63,504 bases of DNA, taken from Gordonia araii NBRC 100433. GTDB taxonomy: Bacteria > Actinomycetota > Actinomycetes > Mycobacteriales > Mycobacteriaceae. Below are positions 54,075-63,457 of the stretch, one piece after another; within the stretch, counting starts at the first letter, position 1; every line of letters begins with the position of its first letter. The notes below the pieces were generated by a model that was not told the DNA's origin, ran no database searches, and saw nothing but the letters and a program-made list of their open reading frames with translations. Made by a program: the position numbers and the translations under genes. The stretch covers positions 1 to 63,504 of the forward strand of contig NZ_BAEE01000026.1 in assembly GCF_000241265.1 (NCBI RefSeq), read 5' to 3'.

Positions 54075-55508
54075 TCAGCAGTCGTAGTAGAGGCTGAACT
54101 CGTACGGGTGCGGACGGATCTGCGTCGGCAGGATCTCGTTGTCGCGCTTGAGGCGGATCCACGTCTCGATGAGGTCCTCGGTGAACACCCCACCGGCGGT
54201 GAGGTAGTCGTGGTCCTCTTCGAGGCGGTCGATGACGGCCGCGAGCGAGGTCGGCGCCTGCGGGATCGCCTTGGCCTCTTCCGGCGGCAGCTCGTAGAGG
54301 TCCTTGTCGACCGGCTCGTGCGGCTCGATCTTGTTCTTGATGCCGTCCAGGCCGGCCATCATCATCGCCGCGAAGGCCAGGTACGGGTTACCCGAGCTGT
54401 CCGGGCAGCGGAACTCGAGGCGCTTGGCCTTCGGGTTGTTGCCGGTGATCGGGATACGCACACAGGCGCTACGGTTGCGCTGGCTGTAGACCAGGTTGAT
54501 CGGGGCCTCGTAGCCGGGCACCAGGCGCTTGTACGAGTTGATCGTCGGGTTGGTGAAGGCCAGCAGCGACGGAGCGTGGTGTAGAATGCCGCCGATGTAG
54601 TAGCGGGCCAGGTCCGACAGACCGGCGTAGCCGGACTCGTCGTGGAACAGCGGCTTGCCGTCCTTCCACAGCGACTGATGGGCGTGCATGCCCGAGCCGT
54701 TGTCGCCGAACAGCGGCTTCGGCATGAAGGTGACCGACTTGCCGTTCTGCCACGCCGTGTTCTTCACGATGTACTTGAACAGCTGAACATCGTCGGCGGC
54801 GTGCAGCAGGGTGTTGAACTTGTAGTTGATCTCGGCCTGGCCGGCGGTGCCGACCTCGTGGTGGCCGCGCTCCAGCTCGAAGCCGGAGTTGATCAGGTTC
54901 GTCGAGATCTCGTCGCGCAGGTCGACGTAGTGGTCGTACGGTGCGACGGGGAAGTAGCCGCCCTTGGGGCGCACCTTGTAGCCCAGGTTCGGGCTGCCGT
55001 CCGGGTCGGTCGGGGACGAGGCGTTCCACCAGCCCGACTCCGACTCGATCTTGTAGAAGGTGCCGTTCATCTCCGAGCCGTAGGACACGGAGTCGAAGAT
55101 GTAGAACTCGGCCTCGGCCCCGAAGAAACAGGTGTCGGCGACACCGGTCGAGGCCAGGTAGTCCTCGGCCTTGCGGGCGACGTTGCGCGGGTCGCGGCTG
55201 TAGGCCTCACGGGTGAAGGGGTCGTGGACGAAGAAGCTGAGGTTCATCGTCTTCGCCTTGCGGAACGGATCGATCCGCGCCGTTGCCGGGTCGGGCAACA
55301 GCATCATGTCCGACTCGTCGATCGATTGGAAGCCGCGCACCGACGAACCGTCGAAGGCGAGGCCGTCCTCGAACACCGACTCGTCGAAAGCCGACGCGGG
55401 GATCGAGAAGTGCTGCATGACACCGGGCAGGTCGCAGAAACGGATGTCGACGTACTCGACGCCCTCTTTCTTGATGCCCTCGAGAATTTCTTCTTTGCTG
55501 CTATACAC
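54075..55508 (-). CDS. glnA1: Glutamine synthetase type I-beta, GlnA1
   Basis: 477 residues. The main ammonium-assimilating enzyme in mycolata. Marks: [62 protein letters not shown] and NRSACVRIP. The adenylylation site is Y405 in [11 protein letters not shown], so it is the GlnE target. The start is GTG 55508 with AGGAG about 10 nt upstream. A GlnR-like box lies 105-131 bp upstream. Same neighbourhood as Rv2220. Confidence 0.95.
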   Translation of the reverse strand: MYSSKEEILEGIKKEGVEYVDIRFCDLPGVMQHFSIPASAFDESVFEDGLAFDGSSVRGFQSIDESDMMLLPDPATARIDPFRKAKTMNLSFFVHDPFTREAYSRDPRNVARKAEDYLASTGVADTCFFGAEAEFYIFDSVSYGSEMNGTFYKIESESGWWNASSPTDPDGSPNLGYKVRPKGGYFPVAPYDHYVDLRDEISTNLINSGFELERGHHEVGTAGQAEINYKFNTLLHAADDVQLFKYIVKNTAWQNGKSVTFMPKPLFGDNGSGMHAHQSLWKDGKPLFHDESGYAGLSDLARYYIGGILHHAPSLLAFTNPTINSYKRLVPGYEAPINLVYSQRNRSACVRIPITGNNPKAKRLEFRCPDSSGNPYLAFAAMMMAGLDGIKNKIEPHEPVDKDLYELPPEEAKAIPQAPTSLAAVIDRLEEDHDYLTAGGVFTEDLIETWIRLKRDNEILPTQIRPHPYEFSLYYDC

Positions 55509-55612
55509 CGTCCGGTGACTCCTTCACTTGTGCCTCAACCAGGGATCTGGCGGGCGTTCCGCCAGGGGGTCTGGCATTGACGATGACGTTATGGAGGCCA
55601 GGTTGCCCTCCG

Positions 55613-55639
55613 GTCAAAGTCATGTTTCTCCCGTGTTAA
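55613..55639 (-). promoter_or_regulatory. GlnR-like box upstream of glnA1
   Basis: On the minus strand: TTAAC-N6-GAAAC-N6-TTGAC. The middle site matches the GlnR b-site GAAAC exactly; the two flanking sites differ from gTnAC only at the first base. The a-b-a order with 6-nt gaps is that of actinobacterial GlnR operators. Confidence 0.6.
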
Positions 55640-55758
55640 CCGCCGCACGACGCTGTGCGGCCCGCCGAGAGGACCGACTCCCACTATGGCAAAGGTGGCG
55701 TTTGCCGCACGGGGGAACCGGGGAATGGCACGTCGAGCGCGCCGCCTAGGATGGGGGC

Positions 55759-56277
55759 ATGGGACAGCAGTCAGGTCGGCGCGCCGCCGGTTCATGGCTT
55801 TCCGGTCCGCGAGTCGACGACGCGGCCGCGAAGGACAACGAGTACCCAGGTCAGGACCTGGGCTTGCCCGCGGTGGGGCCCGGCAGCCTGGCGAGCGGGT
55901 GGCGGCGTTGTGTCGGCCTGCTGGTCGACTGGCTGATGGCCTACGCGATCGCCTTTCTTGTGGTCGGTGAGGCCTCGTCGATCGAGGAGCGCCTCAGGGC
56001 GGTCACGTTGCCCCAGTTGGGGATCTGGTTCGCCGTCGGTGTGTTCACTGTCACACTGTTCGGCTTCACCCCCGGACAGTTCGCGGTCGGCATGCGGGTG
56101 ATCCGCGTCGACCTCGGCCCGGATGAGAATCCCCGGATGCGTGCAGCCGTCGGCATCGTGCGTGCGCTGTTCCGGCAGTTGCTGATCGTCGTGATCGTGC
56201 CGGCCCTGATCAACGACAACAACGGTCGCGCCCTGCATGACCGGGTCACGCAGACGGCGGTCGTGCGCAGCCGCTAG
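55759..56277 (+). CDS. RDD family membrane protein
   Basis: 172 residues. The RDD domain (about 40-165) begins PGSLASGWRRCVGLLVDWLM with the R/D pair and has helices at about 53-72, 85-105 and 133-152; FTPGQFAVGMRVIRVD is the usual second motif. A soluble N-terminus of about 40 residues precedes it. Transport has been proposed for the family, but the role is unknown. TAGGAT lies 6 nt before the ATG (leaderless). The end overlaps the convergent DJ-1 gene by 4 bp. Rv2219A position. Confidence 0.87.
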   Translation: MGQQSGRRAAGSWLSGPRVDDAAAKDNEYPGQDLGLPAVGPGSLASGWRRCVGLLVDWLMAYAIAFLVVGEASSIEERLRAVTLPQLGIWFAVGVFTVTLFGFTPGQFAVGMRVIRVDLGPDENPRMRAAVGIVRALFRQLLIVVIVPALINDNNGRALHDRVTQTAVVRSR

Positions 56278-57011
56278 GGCTGTTTGACGCGCGTGCGGTT
56301 TCCGCGAATCGTCGCGATCGCACGGTCCCAGGCCAGCTTGGTGCCGGCGCTCAGCGTCGCCGGGTCCAAAGTGTCGCGGGCCAGCAGTGCCGTTGCCGCG
56401 GCCAGGGTGGACTTCGATGCTTTCGACCGGTGGCCGGAGTCGAACGGCGGCTGCGGGTCGTACTCGATCATCAGCTGGATCGTCTCCGCCCGGCGTTGTC
56501 CGGCGACCTGACCGGCCAGCCAGAGCGCGAGGTCGATTCCCGCTGAAACGCCCGCGGCCGTGGCGACGTGCCGATCGGGGAGGACCACGATGCGCTCGTC
56601 GTCGACCGGAGTCACCCCGAAGGTGCGCAGCATCGGCAGCATCGACCAGTGCGAGGTGGCGCGGGCACCGTCGAGAAGGCCGGCGGCGGCGAGAACGATG
56701 GATCCCGAGCACACTGAGGTAACCCAGCTCGCCGCGGGTGCGACGGCCCGCAGCCAGTCGAGCACCTTCTCGTCGCGTGCGGTCGCAGCCGTACCCGGTC
56801 CGCCGGGGACCAGCACGATGTCGGGGGCGGGCGTCTCGTCGAACGAGTGCGTCGCCCCGATCGCGAGGACGCCTGAGTCAGCGACGACCGGGCCGGGTTC
56901 ATGCCAGACGAAGCGGATCTCGGCACCGGGGAGGGCGCGCAGCACTTCGTACGGGCCGACGAAGTCGAGTGCGGTGAAGTGGGGGTATACGACGATGGCG
57001 ATCTGGGGCAT
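56274..57011 (-). CDS. DJ-1/PfpI family protein
   Basis: 245 residues. The class I glutamine-amidotransferase-like fold starts MPQIAIVVYPHFTALDFVGP; the nucleophile elbow is SVCSGSIVLAAAG, followed by TSHWSMLPML. This C-S-G-S version is close to isonitrile-hydratase-like and GlxA-like proteins rather than proteases. The function is unknown. AAAGGA precedes the ATG. It lies 21 bp after the GlxA-type regulator on the same strand, so the two probably work together. Confidence 0.82.
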   Translation of the reverse strand: MPQIAIVVYPHFTALDFVGPYEVLRALPGAEIRFVWHEPGPVVADSGVLAIGATHSFDETPAPDIVLVPGGPGTAATARDEKVLDWLRAVAPAASWVTSVCSGSIVLAAAGLLDGARATSHWSMLPMLRTFGVTPVDDERIVVLPDRHVATAAGVSAGIDLALWLAGQVAGQRRAETIQLMIEYDPQPPFDSGHRSKASKSTLAAATALLARDTLDPATLSAGTKLAWDRAIATIRGNRTRVKQP

Positions 57012-57032
57012 GACGGTCCTTTCAAGGGGTGA

Positions 57033-58004
57033 CTACTGGAAGGTCTTGCGGTAGTGGACGGGGGAGACGCCTAGACGACGGATGAAGACGCGACGCAACG
57101 TCTCCGCGGTGCCGAAGCCGCAGTGCTGGGCGATCACCGGCATGGTGTCGTCGGTCTGTTCCAGAAGGCGCCGCGCCGCATCGGTGCGCACTCGCTCGAC
57201 GTAGGCGCCGGGCGACTCGCCGACCTCGCCGGTGAAGACCCGGGTGAAGTTGCGCGGGCTCATCGACGCGGCCTCGGCCAGATTGTCGACGGTGTGGGCC
57301 TCGCCCGGCCTCGCCTCGATCGCCTCCTGAGCCGCGCGGATCGGTTGCCGGCGGGCGCGCGGCATCCACACCGGCGGAGCGAACTGCGTCTGACCTCCGG
57401 GTCTGCGCATGTAGAGGACGAGCCATCGGGCAACCTGTTGGGCGACATCGACGCCGCAGTCCTCCTCGACCAGCGTCAGCGACAGATCGATGCCCGACGT
57501 CACGCCGGCCGCGGTCCATACCTGTTCTGAACTGCGGAGGAAAATGGGATCGGGGTCGACGGTGACGTCGGGAAACCGTTCCGCCAGCAGTGAGGCGGCC
57601 GCCCAATGGGTCGTCGCGCGGCAGCCGTCGAGAAGCCCGGCCCGTGCCGCGAGAAACGCGCCGCTGCAGACACTGACGACCCGCCGGACGGTGGGCGCGG
57701 TGCGCCGGATCCAGTCGACCAGGTCGTCATTCTGGTTGTCTCGGGTGTCGAAGATGCCCAGACCGCCGGGCAGGATGAGGGTGTCGATCGGCTCGGCCGG
57801 GTCGGGGAGCGGGTCCGAGGCGAAGTCGAGACCGGTTCCGGTGGCGACGCGACCGCCGCCGACGGTGGCCAGCCTCGGCTCGTAGGGCTTTTCGCCGCCG
57901 GTGGCGGCGACGGTGAAGTTCGCCGAGCTGAACACGTCGAACGGGCCGGTCACATCGAGGGGTTGCACCCCGGGGAACCCCACCACGACGACGGATCTGG
58001 CCAT
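57033..58004 (-). CDS. GlxA-type transcriptional regulator (DJ-1 domain + AraC HTH)
   Basis: 323 residues. The N-terminal DJ-1/PfpI-like domain (about 1-185) has RSVVVVGFPGVQPLDVTGPF and VSVCSGAFLAARAGLLDG. The C-terminal AraC double HTH (about 220-320) has AASMSPRNFTRVFTGEVGESP and MPVIAQHCGFGTAETLRRVF. Likely activates neighbouring genes in response to an unknown small molecule. ATG 58004 with AGGATTGG upstream is preferred over the longer open frame to 58130. Confidence 0.88.
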   Translation of the reverse strand: MARSVVVVGFPGVQPLDVTGPFDVFSSANFTVAATGGEKPYEPRLATVGGGRVATGTGLDFASDPLPDPAEPIDTLILPGGLGIFDTRDNQNDDLVDWIRRTAPTVRRVVSVCSGAFLAARAGLLDGCRATTHWAAASLLAERFPDVTVDPDPIFLRSSEQVWTAAGVTSGIDLSLTLVEEDCGVDVAQQVARWLVLYMRRPGGQTQFAPPVWMPRARRQPIRAAQEAIEARPGEAHTVDNLAEAASMSPRNFTRVFTGEVGESPGAYVERVRTDAARRLLEQTDDTMPVIAQHCGFGTAETLRRVFIRRLGVSPVHYRKTFQ

Positions 58005-58154
58005 GGACCAATCCTGGCCCTTCTGCCCGCTGGCGTCTATGACATAAGTCCCACGAATCAGGACATACGTGGATTCGGCAGACCGTCCGACGCTGCGGTC
58101 GTCGTTTCGATGGCAGGGTGGTATCGACACGGGAGGGACGACTTAGGGGGAGAA

Positions 58155-58592
58155 GTGTTCGAGGTTCGCATTGTCGTGCCCGGGGTGGAGATCGAGCGGG
58201 TCGATTGCTCCGATGCCGAGCAAGTCGCCAGGGCGATACCGCTGACGAAACCCATTGGCTGCCAATCGATCCGGGTTAGGGAAGTCGATCTGCTACCGCG
58301 ACTGGAGAACGCGAGCGAGCCGGTGGACGTGCTGGCGGCGCTGCGCGCGGCGGGTGCCACCGGGAACGACGCGGCCGCACTCGCCTGGGCGCTCGGCGCG
58401 GCCACCTCGTCGGCCGAGATCGTCGTCGTCGACGAGGAGGGGAGGACCCTGGCGGGTGCGGTTGCCGTGTTCTGTTCGCCGCGCGGCGATGTTGTTTCGA
58501 TTCCGTCGGTAGCCGCCGATGGAGGGAAGTGGCTCACGCTCGCGCCAGCGACTGCTCGCCGGGTGGCGCGGGCGTGTGCCAATCACGTCTGA
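58155..58592 (+). CDS. Hypothetical protein, weakly reminiscent of the EspG C-terminal region
   Basis: 145 residues from GTG 58155 (GGGGGAG just upstream, short spacer); ATG 58111 is an alternative. No family can be named. The second half reads AVAVFCSPRGDVVSIPSVAA then GKWLTLAPATARRVARAC, which resembles the final strand-helix part of ESX secretion chaperones (EspG), but the protein is half their length and no ESX genes are near. It is divergent from the GlxA-type regulator and ends at a terminator hairpin. Confidence 0.55.
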   Translation: MFEVRIVVPGVEIERVDCSDAEQVARAIPLTKPIGCQSIRVREVDLLPRLENASEPVDVLAALRAAGATGNDAAALAWALGAATSSAEIVVVDEEGRTLAGAVAVFCSPRGDVVSIPSVAADGGKWLTLAPATARRVARACANHV

Positions 58593-58598
58593 CACAAG

Positions 58599-58641
58599 GT
58601 GCCGATCCTACGGGTCGCTATGTGGGCCATAGGATCGGCAC
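58599..58641. terminator. Bidirectional hairpin terminator
   Basis: GTGCCGATCCTA (58599-58610) and TAGGATCGGCAC (58630-58641) form a perfect 12-bp stem with a 19-nt loop between convergent genes; T-rich sequence follows on the plus strand. Confidence 0.8.
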
Positions 58642-58657
58642 TTCGAGTTTCTTGAGT

Positions 58658-59413
58658 TCAGCGGCGGCGTGCGGTGCGCTGAATGTTGCGCACCTTGGCG
58701 CCCTGGGGCATCGGCCCCTTCGGCAAGGCCGCACCACCCTTGCGGTTGCCCAGTGCGGCCAGTCGAGCTTCGAGTGCGTCGACCTGCTTGCCGTTGATGT
58801 TCTTCGGCAGCTTGCCGAGGTGCTTCTCCAGCTTGCTCAGCGGGATCTCGTCGTCGTCGTTGCCGACCACCACGACATAGATCGGAGTGTCGCCGACGAC
58901 CCGGGCGATCTTCTTCTTCTCCTGGTTGAGCAGTCCTTTGACCCGGTTGGGGTTGCCCTCGCCGACGAGGATGACGCCGGGCTTGCCGATCACGCGGTGC
59001 ACCGCGTCGAGGTGTGTGGTCCCGACGACGGCCTGCTTGATGCGCCAGGTGCCCCGCATATTGCTCAACGCCCAGCCAGCCGCGCCCGGCTGCCCCTCGG
59101 CCTTGGTGAACACCGACTTCTGCACCCGGCGACCGAACAGGACGAACGCTCCGAGCAGACCGAACATGATGCCGATCGGAATCATGAACCACAGCTGGTC
59201 GAGCAGCAATCCGATGCCCACCGCGACCGCGACAGCGAGCAGGACGACGCCCACCATGTACGGGATGAGGCGCTTGTCGTCCTTGCGCTGCATCTGGAAC
59301 GCCTGCCAGAGCTGTGCGCGACGCTCCTTGGACGCCTGCTTGCGCGCCTTTTTCGCGGCGGCTTTCGCTTCTTTGTCCACCGCTTGCTTGCCCGATGCCG
59401 ACTTCTTGGCCAT
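58658..59413 (-). CDS. DUF4191 membrane protein (Rv2219-like)
   Basis: 251 residues. A Lys/Ala-rich N-terminus (about 1-45) is followed by two close helices (about 52-70 and 74-93). A cytosolic domain with IKQAVVGTTHLDAVHRVIG, GVILVGEGNPNRVKGLL and a basic tail comes last. Function unknown; conserved beside lipA in mycolata. TAAGGT, lying in the last codons of lipA, is 7 nt before the ATG, so it has its own leaderless promoter besides readthrough. Confidence 0.87.
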   Translation of the reverse strand: MAKKSASGKQAVDKEAKAAAKKARKQASKERRAQLWQAFQMQRKDDKRLIPYMVGVVLLAVAVAVGIGLLLDQLWFMIPIGIMFGLLGAFVLFGRRVQKSVFTKAEGQPGAAGWALSNMRGTWRIKQAVVGTTHLDAVHRVIGKPGVILVGEGNPNRVKGLLNQEKKKIARVVGDTPIYVVVVGNDDDEIPLSKLEKHLGKLPKNINGKQVDALEARLAALGNRKGGAALPKGPMPQGAKVRNIQRTARRR

Positions 59414-59416
59414 GGC

Positions 59417-60469
59417 CTACACCTTACTGCCGAGGCGGGCGAGCAGACTCGACGCCTCCTGATGTGCCGAGGACTCGTCGGCGAGGTGACGCAGCGCCGG
59501 GGCGAGCGGGCGTCCGTGGCGGGCCATCGCCTGGGCGTAGAGCCGCCCGGCGCGGTAAGAGGAACGCACGAGAGGACCGGCCATGACGCCGGCGAAGCCG
59601 ACCTCGGTGGCGAACTCGGACAGCTCGACGAACTCCTCGGGCTTGACCCACCGTTCGACCGGATGGTGGCGGGCCGAGGGCCGGAGGTACTGGGTGATGG
59701 TGACGATGTCGCATCCGGCGTCGTGCAGGTCGACCAGCGACGAGCGCACCTCCTCGATGGTCTCGCCGAGACCCAGGATCAGATTCGACTTGGTGACCAG
59801 GCCGAAATCGCGGGCCTGGGTGATGACGTCGAGGGAGCGCTCGTAGCGGAAGGCCGGACGGATCCGCTTGAAGATGCGGGGCACCGTCTCCAGGTTGTGG
59901 GCCAGCACTTCGGGACGCGACGCGAAGACCTCGGCGAGCAGGTCCGGCTTCGCGTGGAAGTCGGGGATGAGGTTCTCCACGCCGGTGCCCGGATTCAATT
60001 CGTGGATCTTGCGCACCGTCTCCGCGTAGAGCCAGGCGCCTTCGTCGGGCAGGTCGTCACGGGCGACGCCGGTGATCGTCGAGTAGCGCAGGCCCATCGC
60101 GGCAACGCTCTCGGCGACGCGACGCGGCTCGTCGCGGTCGAGTTCGGCCGGCTTGCCGGTGTCGATCTGGCAGAAATCGCAACGCCTCGTGCACTGTTCG
60201 CCACCGATGAGGAAGGTCGCCTCGCGGTCCTCCCAGCACTCGTAGATGTTGGGGCAGCCGGCCTCTTCACAGACGGTGTGTAAGCCCTCGCGCTTGACCA
60301 GACCCTTGAGCTCGGAGAACTCGGGGCCCATCGTCGCGCGGGTCTTGATCCACTTGGGCTTGCGCTCGATCGGCGTCTGGGCGTTGCGCACCTCCAACCG
60401 GAGCAGCTTGCGGCCGTCGGGGGCGTTTCCGGTCGAACCGGAGTCGGGGGCGGGGCTGGGGCAACTCAC
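59417..60469 (-). CDS. lipA: Lipoyl synthase LipA
   Basis: 350 residues. Radical-SAM enzyme inserting two sulfurs into octanoyl-E2. Auxiliary cluster Cys: [18 protein letters not shown]; radical-SAM cluster C-x3-C-x2-[14 protein letters not shown]. The final RSSYRAG Ser ligand is present. GTG 60469 overlaps the lipB stop by 4 bp (GTGA). lipB-lipA-DUF4191 order as in Rv2217-Rv2219. Confidence 0.95.
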   Translation of the reverse strand: MSCPSPAPDSGSTGNAPDGRKLLRLEVRNAQTPIERKPKWIKTRATMGPEFSELKGLVKREGLHTVCEEAGCPNIYECWEDREATFLIGGEQCTRRCDFCQIDTGKPAELDRDEPRRVAESVAAMGLRYSTITGVARDDLPDEGAWLYAETVRKIHELNPGTGVENLIPDFHAKPDLLAEVFASRPEVLAHNLETVPRIFKRIRPAFRYERSLDVITQARDFGLVTKSNLILGLGETIEEVRSSLVDLHDAGCDIVTITQYLRPSARHHPVERWVKPEEFVELSEFATEVGFAGVMAGPLVRSSYRAGRLYAQAMARHGRPLAPALRHLADESSAHQEASSLLARLGSKV

Positions 60470-61203
60470 AACGATGATCCTTGGGGAGAGGGCTGGGTGG
60501 AGGCCGCGACGGCGGAGACCGGATGGTCGAGCGAGTACGCGACGGCGCCGGCGATATCGTCGCGAAGTTCGCCGACGGTGATCGGGCGGCCCAGTTCGCG
60601 TGCCAGCGACGTCACGCCGGCGTCGGCGATGCCGCACGGCACGATGGCGTCGAATGCGCTCAGGTCGGGGTCGACGTTGATAGCGAAACCGTGGAGCGCG
60701 ACACCCTGGGCGACGCGAATCCCGATCTGGGCGATCTTGCGTTGGCCGCCGTACGCGGGGGCGCTTCCGTCTTGACTGTCATCGAGCCATACGCCCGAAC
60801 GGCCGTCGACGCGTCCGGCGACGACTCCGAGCCTGGCGCAGACGCCGATCAGCGCCTCCTCGATGCGACGCACGTACTCGACGACGTCGAGGGGTTCGCG
60901 CAGCGCGACGATCGGATAGCCGACGAGCTGCCCCGGACCGTGCCAGGTGATGCGCCCACCCCGGTCGACGGTGATGACCTCCGAGCCGTCGGTCGGCAGG
61001 TCGGAATCCTCGGTGCGTTTGCCCGCGGTGTAGGTCGACGGATGTTCCAGCAACAGCAGAACGTCGTGGTCGAGATCGCCGCGCGCGCGGGCCTCAGCGA
61101 GGGCGTGTTGCTCGTCGTAGGCGGCGCGGTAGTCGAGCGTTCCCCGCCAGCGCACTTCGATGGGAGCGGCGGATCGGCGCAGGGACTCGGGACTCATGGT
61201 CAT
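60466..61203 (-). CDS. lipB: Octanoyl transferase LipB
   Basis: 245 residues. Moves octanoyl from ACP to the lipoyl-domain Lys. Marks: [44 protein letters not shown] (catalytic Lys) and the nucleophile Cys in [13 protein letters not shown]. The 4-bp overlaps with genes on both sides (ATGA and GTGA) indicate one operon with the epimerase, lipA and probably the E2 gene. Confidence 0.95.
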   Translation of the reverse strand: MTMSPESLRRSAAPIEVRWRGTLDYRAAYDEQHALAEARARGDLDHDVLLLLEHPSTYTAGKRTEDSDLPTDGSEVITVDRGGRITWHGPGQLVGYPIVALREPLDVVEYVRRIEEALIGVCARLGVVAGRVDGRSGVWLDDSQDGSAPAYGGQRKIAQIGIRVAQGVALHGFAINVDPDLSAFDAIVPCGIADAGVTSLARELGRPITVGELRDDIAGAVAYSLDHPVSAVAASTQPSPQGSSL

Positions 61204-62081
61204 CGCGTCCAGTTCAGCGCGTCGACGAGGGTCTCATCGGTGAATTCGAATCCGGCGTTGGTCAACACATCGGGTACAACGCGAGACGACCCCAGAATCA
61301 TTTCCTGGGCCTGCTCGCCGCCGAGAGCCCGCAGTACCGCGCCCGGCACGGGCAGGAAGGTCGGGCGGTGCAGCACCGAGCCGTAGGTGTCGATGAACTC
61401 GCCGAATCGCACGGGAATCGGGGCGGTCAGATTCACCGGCCCGGTGATCGTCTCGTTGCCCAGGATGAACTCGATGGCCGCGATCTCGTCGCGCAACGAG
61501 ATCCACGACAGGTACTGCTCACCGCTGCCCATCCGTCCGCCGAGGCCCGCCTTCACCACGGGACGCAGCTTCCCCAGCAGGCCGCCTCTGGGCGCGAGCA
61601 CCGGCCCGGTCCGCAAAAGTACGACGCGCGCCGCGTCGGCGGCCGAGCGCGCCGCTGCTTCCCAGTCGACGGTCAGGTCGGCCAGGAATCCCGTTCCGGG
61701 CCCGTCGGACTCGGTCGCCGCGTGGTCGCCGGTGTCACCGTAGTAGCCGGTGGCGCTGGCCGAGACGAACAGGGGAACGCCGGAGGCCGTGATGGCATCG
61801 GCGAGAACCTGCGTCGGGGTGATCCGCGAGTCACGCAATTCCTGACGAAAGTGCCCGCTCCATCGTCGATCGCCTACGCCAACACCGCCGAGTGACACGA
61901 CCGCGTCGACGCCTTCGAGTGCCTCTTCCGGCACGCCGACACTCTCTGGGTCCCAACTGAACTCGTCGGGATTGCGCGCTTCCCGTCGCACCAGGCGTGC
62001 GACGTCGGAACCGTGAGTGCGCAGCGCGGACATCAGGGCCGAGCCGATCAGCCCTGACGATCCCGCGACCAGGACGCGCAT
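61200..62081 (-). CDS. TIGR01777 family epimerase (SDR, Rv2216-like)
   Basis: 293 residues. NAD-binding Rossmann motif [19 protein letters not shown] at the N-terminus; [17 protein letters not shown], the [13 protein letters not shown] active-site region and DUF1731 C-terminal segment ([20 protein letters not shown]). The substrate is not known for the family. ATG 62081 is 5 bp after the E2 stop; the stop overlaps lipB by 4 bp. Confidence 0.9.
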   Translation of the reverse strand: MRVLVAGSSGLIGSALMSALRTHGSDVARLVRREARNPDEFSWDPESVGVPEEALEGVDAVVSLGGVGVGDRRWSGHFRQELRDSRITPTQVLADAITASGVPLFVSASATGYYGDTGDHAATESDGPGTGFLADLTVDWEAAARSAADAARVVLLRTGPVLAPRGGLLGKLRPVVKAGLGGRMGSGEQYLSWISLRDEIAAIEFILGNETITGPVNLTAPIPVRFGEFIDTYGSVLHRPTFLPVPGAVLRALGGEQAQEMILGSSRVVPDVLTNAGFEFTDETLVDALNWTR

Positions 62082-62086
62082 GGGAG

Positions 62087-63427
62087 CTAGAGCCCGAGGT
62101 CGGCGGCGAACTCCCCGGCCTCCAGGCGCTTACGGACAGTGGTCACGAAGCGGCCCGCATCGGCGCCGTCGATGAGGCGGTGATCGTAGGTCAGCGGCAG
62201 GTAAGCCATTGACCGGACGGCCAGCGACTCGGATCCGTCGGCGTCGTTGATGACGACGGCGCGCTTCACGATCGCTCCGGTGCCCAGCATCGCCGCCTGC
62301 GGCGGTACCAGAATCGGGGTGTCGAACAGTGCGCCCTGACTGCCGATGTTGGTGATGGTGAACGTTCCGCCGGCGAGTTCGTCGGGTTTGAGACCGCCGG
62401 AGCGGGCGCGCTCGGCGATGTCGGCGATGGCCCGGGCCAGACCGGCCAGCGACAGGTCGTCCGCGTTGTGGATCACCGGCGACAGCAGCCCCTGCTCGGT
62501 GTCGACGGCGATTCCGAGGTGGACGCCACCGTGGTAGGTGATCTCCTTGGACTCGTCGTTGTAGCTGGCGTTGATGTTCGGGTGAACCTTCAGCGCTTCG
62601 ACGACGGCCTTGGCGAAGAACGGCAGGAACGTGAGGTTCACGCCCTCGGTGGCCTTGAAGGACGCCTTGGCCGCGGTGCGCAACGTGGCGACCTTGGTCA
62701 TGTCCACCTCGTGCACCTGGGTGAGCTGCGCGGAAGTCTGCAGCGATTCCAGCGTCTTGGCCGCCGTGAGCTGACGGATGCGGTTGGCCTTCACCGACGT
62801 TCCGCGCAGTGCCGCGAGCTCGGGGCGAATCTCCGGTGCCGCGGCGGCCGGCGCCGGCGCGGCGGTGGAGGTTTCGGCGGGCGCCGCCGAACTCGATGCC
62901 GCGGCCAGCACATCCTGTTTGCGGATGCGGCCGCCGACGCCGGTGCCGGTGATCGTCGAGAGGTCGACGTTGTTCTCGGCGGCCAGTTTGCGGACCAGCG
63001 GAGTCACATAGGGACCCGAGTCGGACGAGGACTCCGCCGCGGGTGCCTCGGTCGCCGGGGCGGCCGGGGTAGGAGCGGGTGCGGGTGCGGCAGGCTCGGG
63101 GGCCGCCGGTGCTGGGGCGGGCGCGGCCGGGGGAGCGGCTGCGGCGGGCGCCGGTTCCGGAGTGGGTGTGGGTTCGGGGGTCGGTGCCGGAGTGGGCTCC
63201 GGTGCCGGCGGCGCGGCGGCCGCGGGACTGCCGCTGCCGATCACCGCGAGCTTCCCGCCGACCTCGACCACGTCGTCGGTGTTGGCGGTGATCTCCAGCA
63301 GGGTGCCGGCGACCGGCGAGGGGATCTCGGTGTCGACCTTGTCGGTGGACACCTCGACGAGCGGCTCGTCGACGGCAACGGAGTCGCCGACCTGCTTGAG
63401 CCAGTTGGTGACGGTGCCCTCGGTCAC
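62087..63427 (-). CDS. dlaT: Dihydrolipoamide acyltransferase (E2) DlaT/SucB, 5' end broken at the window edge
   Basis: Visible 446 residues from a GTG at 63427. One lipoyl domain with lipoyl Lys in [13 protein letters not shown], a long Pro/Ala linker, the E3-binding domain ([19 protein letters not shown] to [12 protein letters not shown]) and the catalytic domain with [18 protein letters not shown]. tuberculosis DlaT has two lipoyl domains, so the domain seen may be the second. Directly upstream, the expected PALGESVTEG has become [11 protein letters not shown] and is preceded by an in-frame TGA. Either the gene is disrupted or the sequence here is an assembly artefact. Confidence 0.85.
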   Translation of the reverse strand: MTEGTVTNWLKQVGDSVAVDEPLVEVSTDKVDTEIPSPVAGTLLEITANTDDVVEVGGKLAVIGSGSPAAAAPPAPEPTPAPTPEPTPTPEPAPAAAAPPAAPAPAPAAPEPAAPAPAPTPAAPATEAPAAESSSDSGPYVTPLVRKLAAENNVDLSTITGTGVGGRIRKQDVLAAASSSAAPAETSTAAPAPAAAAPEIRPELAALRGTSVKANRIRQLTAAKTLESLQTSAQLTQVHEVDMTKVATLRTAAKASFKATEGVNLTFLPFFAKAVVEALKVHPNINASYNDESKEITYHGGVHLGIAVDTEQGLLSPVIHNADDLSLAGLARAIADIAERARSGGLKPDELAGGTFTITNIGSQGALFDTPILVPPQAAMLGTGAIVKRAVVINDADGSESLAVRSMAYLPLTYDHRLIDGADAGRFVTTVRKRLEAGEFAADLGL

Positions 63428-63457
63428 TCGACTCCCGCCCAGTGCCGGTCACTCGAC
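63421..63457. repeat. 12-bp direct repeat at the broken 5' end of the E2 gene
   Basis: CGGTCACTCGAC occurs at 63421-63432 and 63446-63457, 13 bp apart, exactly where family similarity is lost. The last 47 bp of the window beyond it do not read as E2 in any frame. Confidence 0.85.

Noticed and set aside
55642..55661. GCCGCAC/GTGCGGC inverted repeat near the glnA1 GlnR box, considered as another operator
   Set aside because: A short, GC-rich hairpin with no link to a known motif; such repeats are frequent by chance at this GC content.
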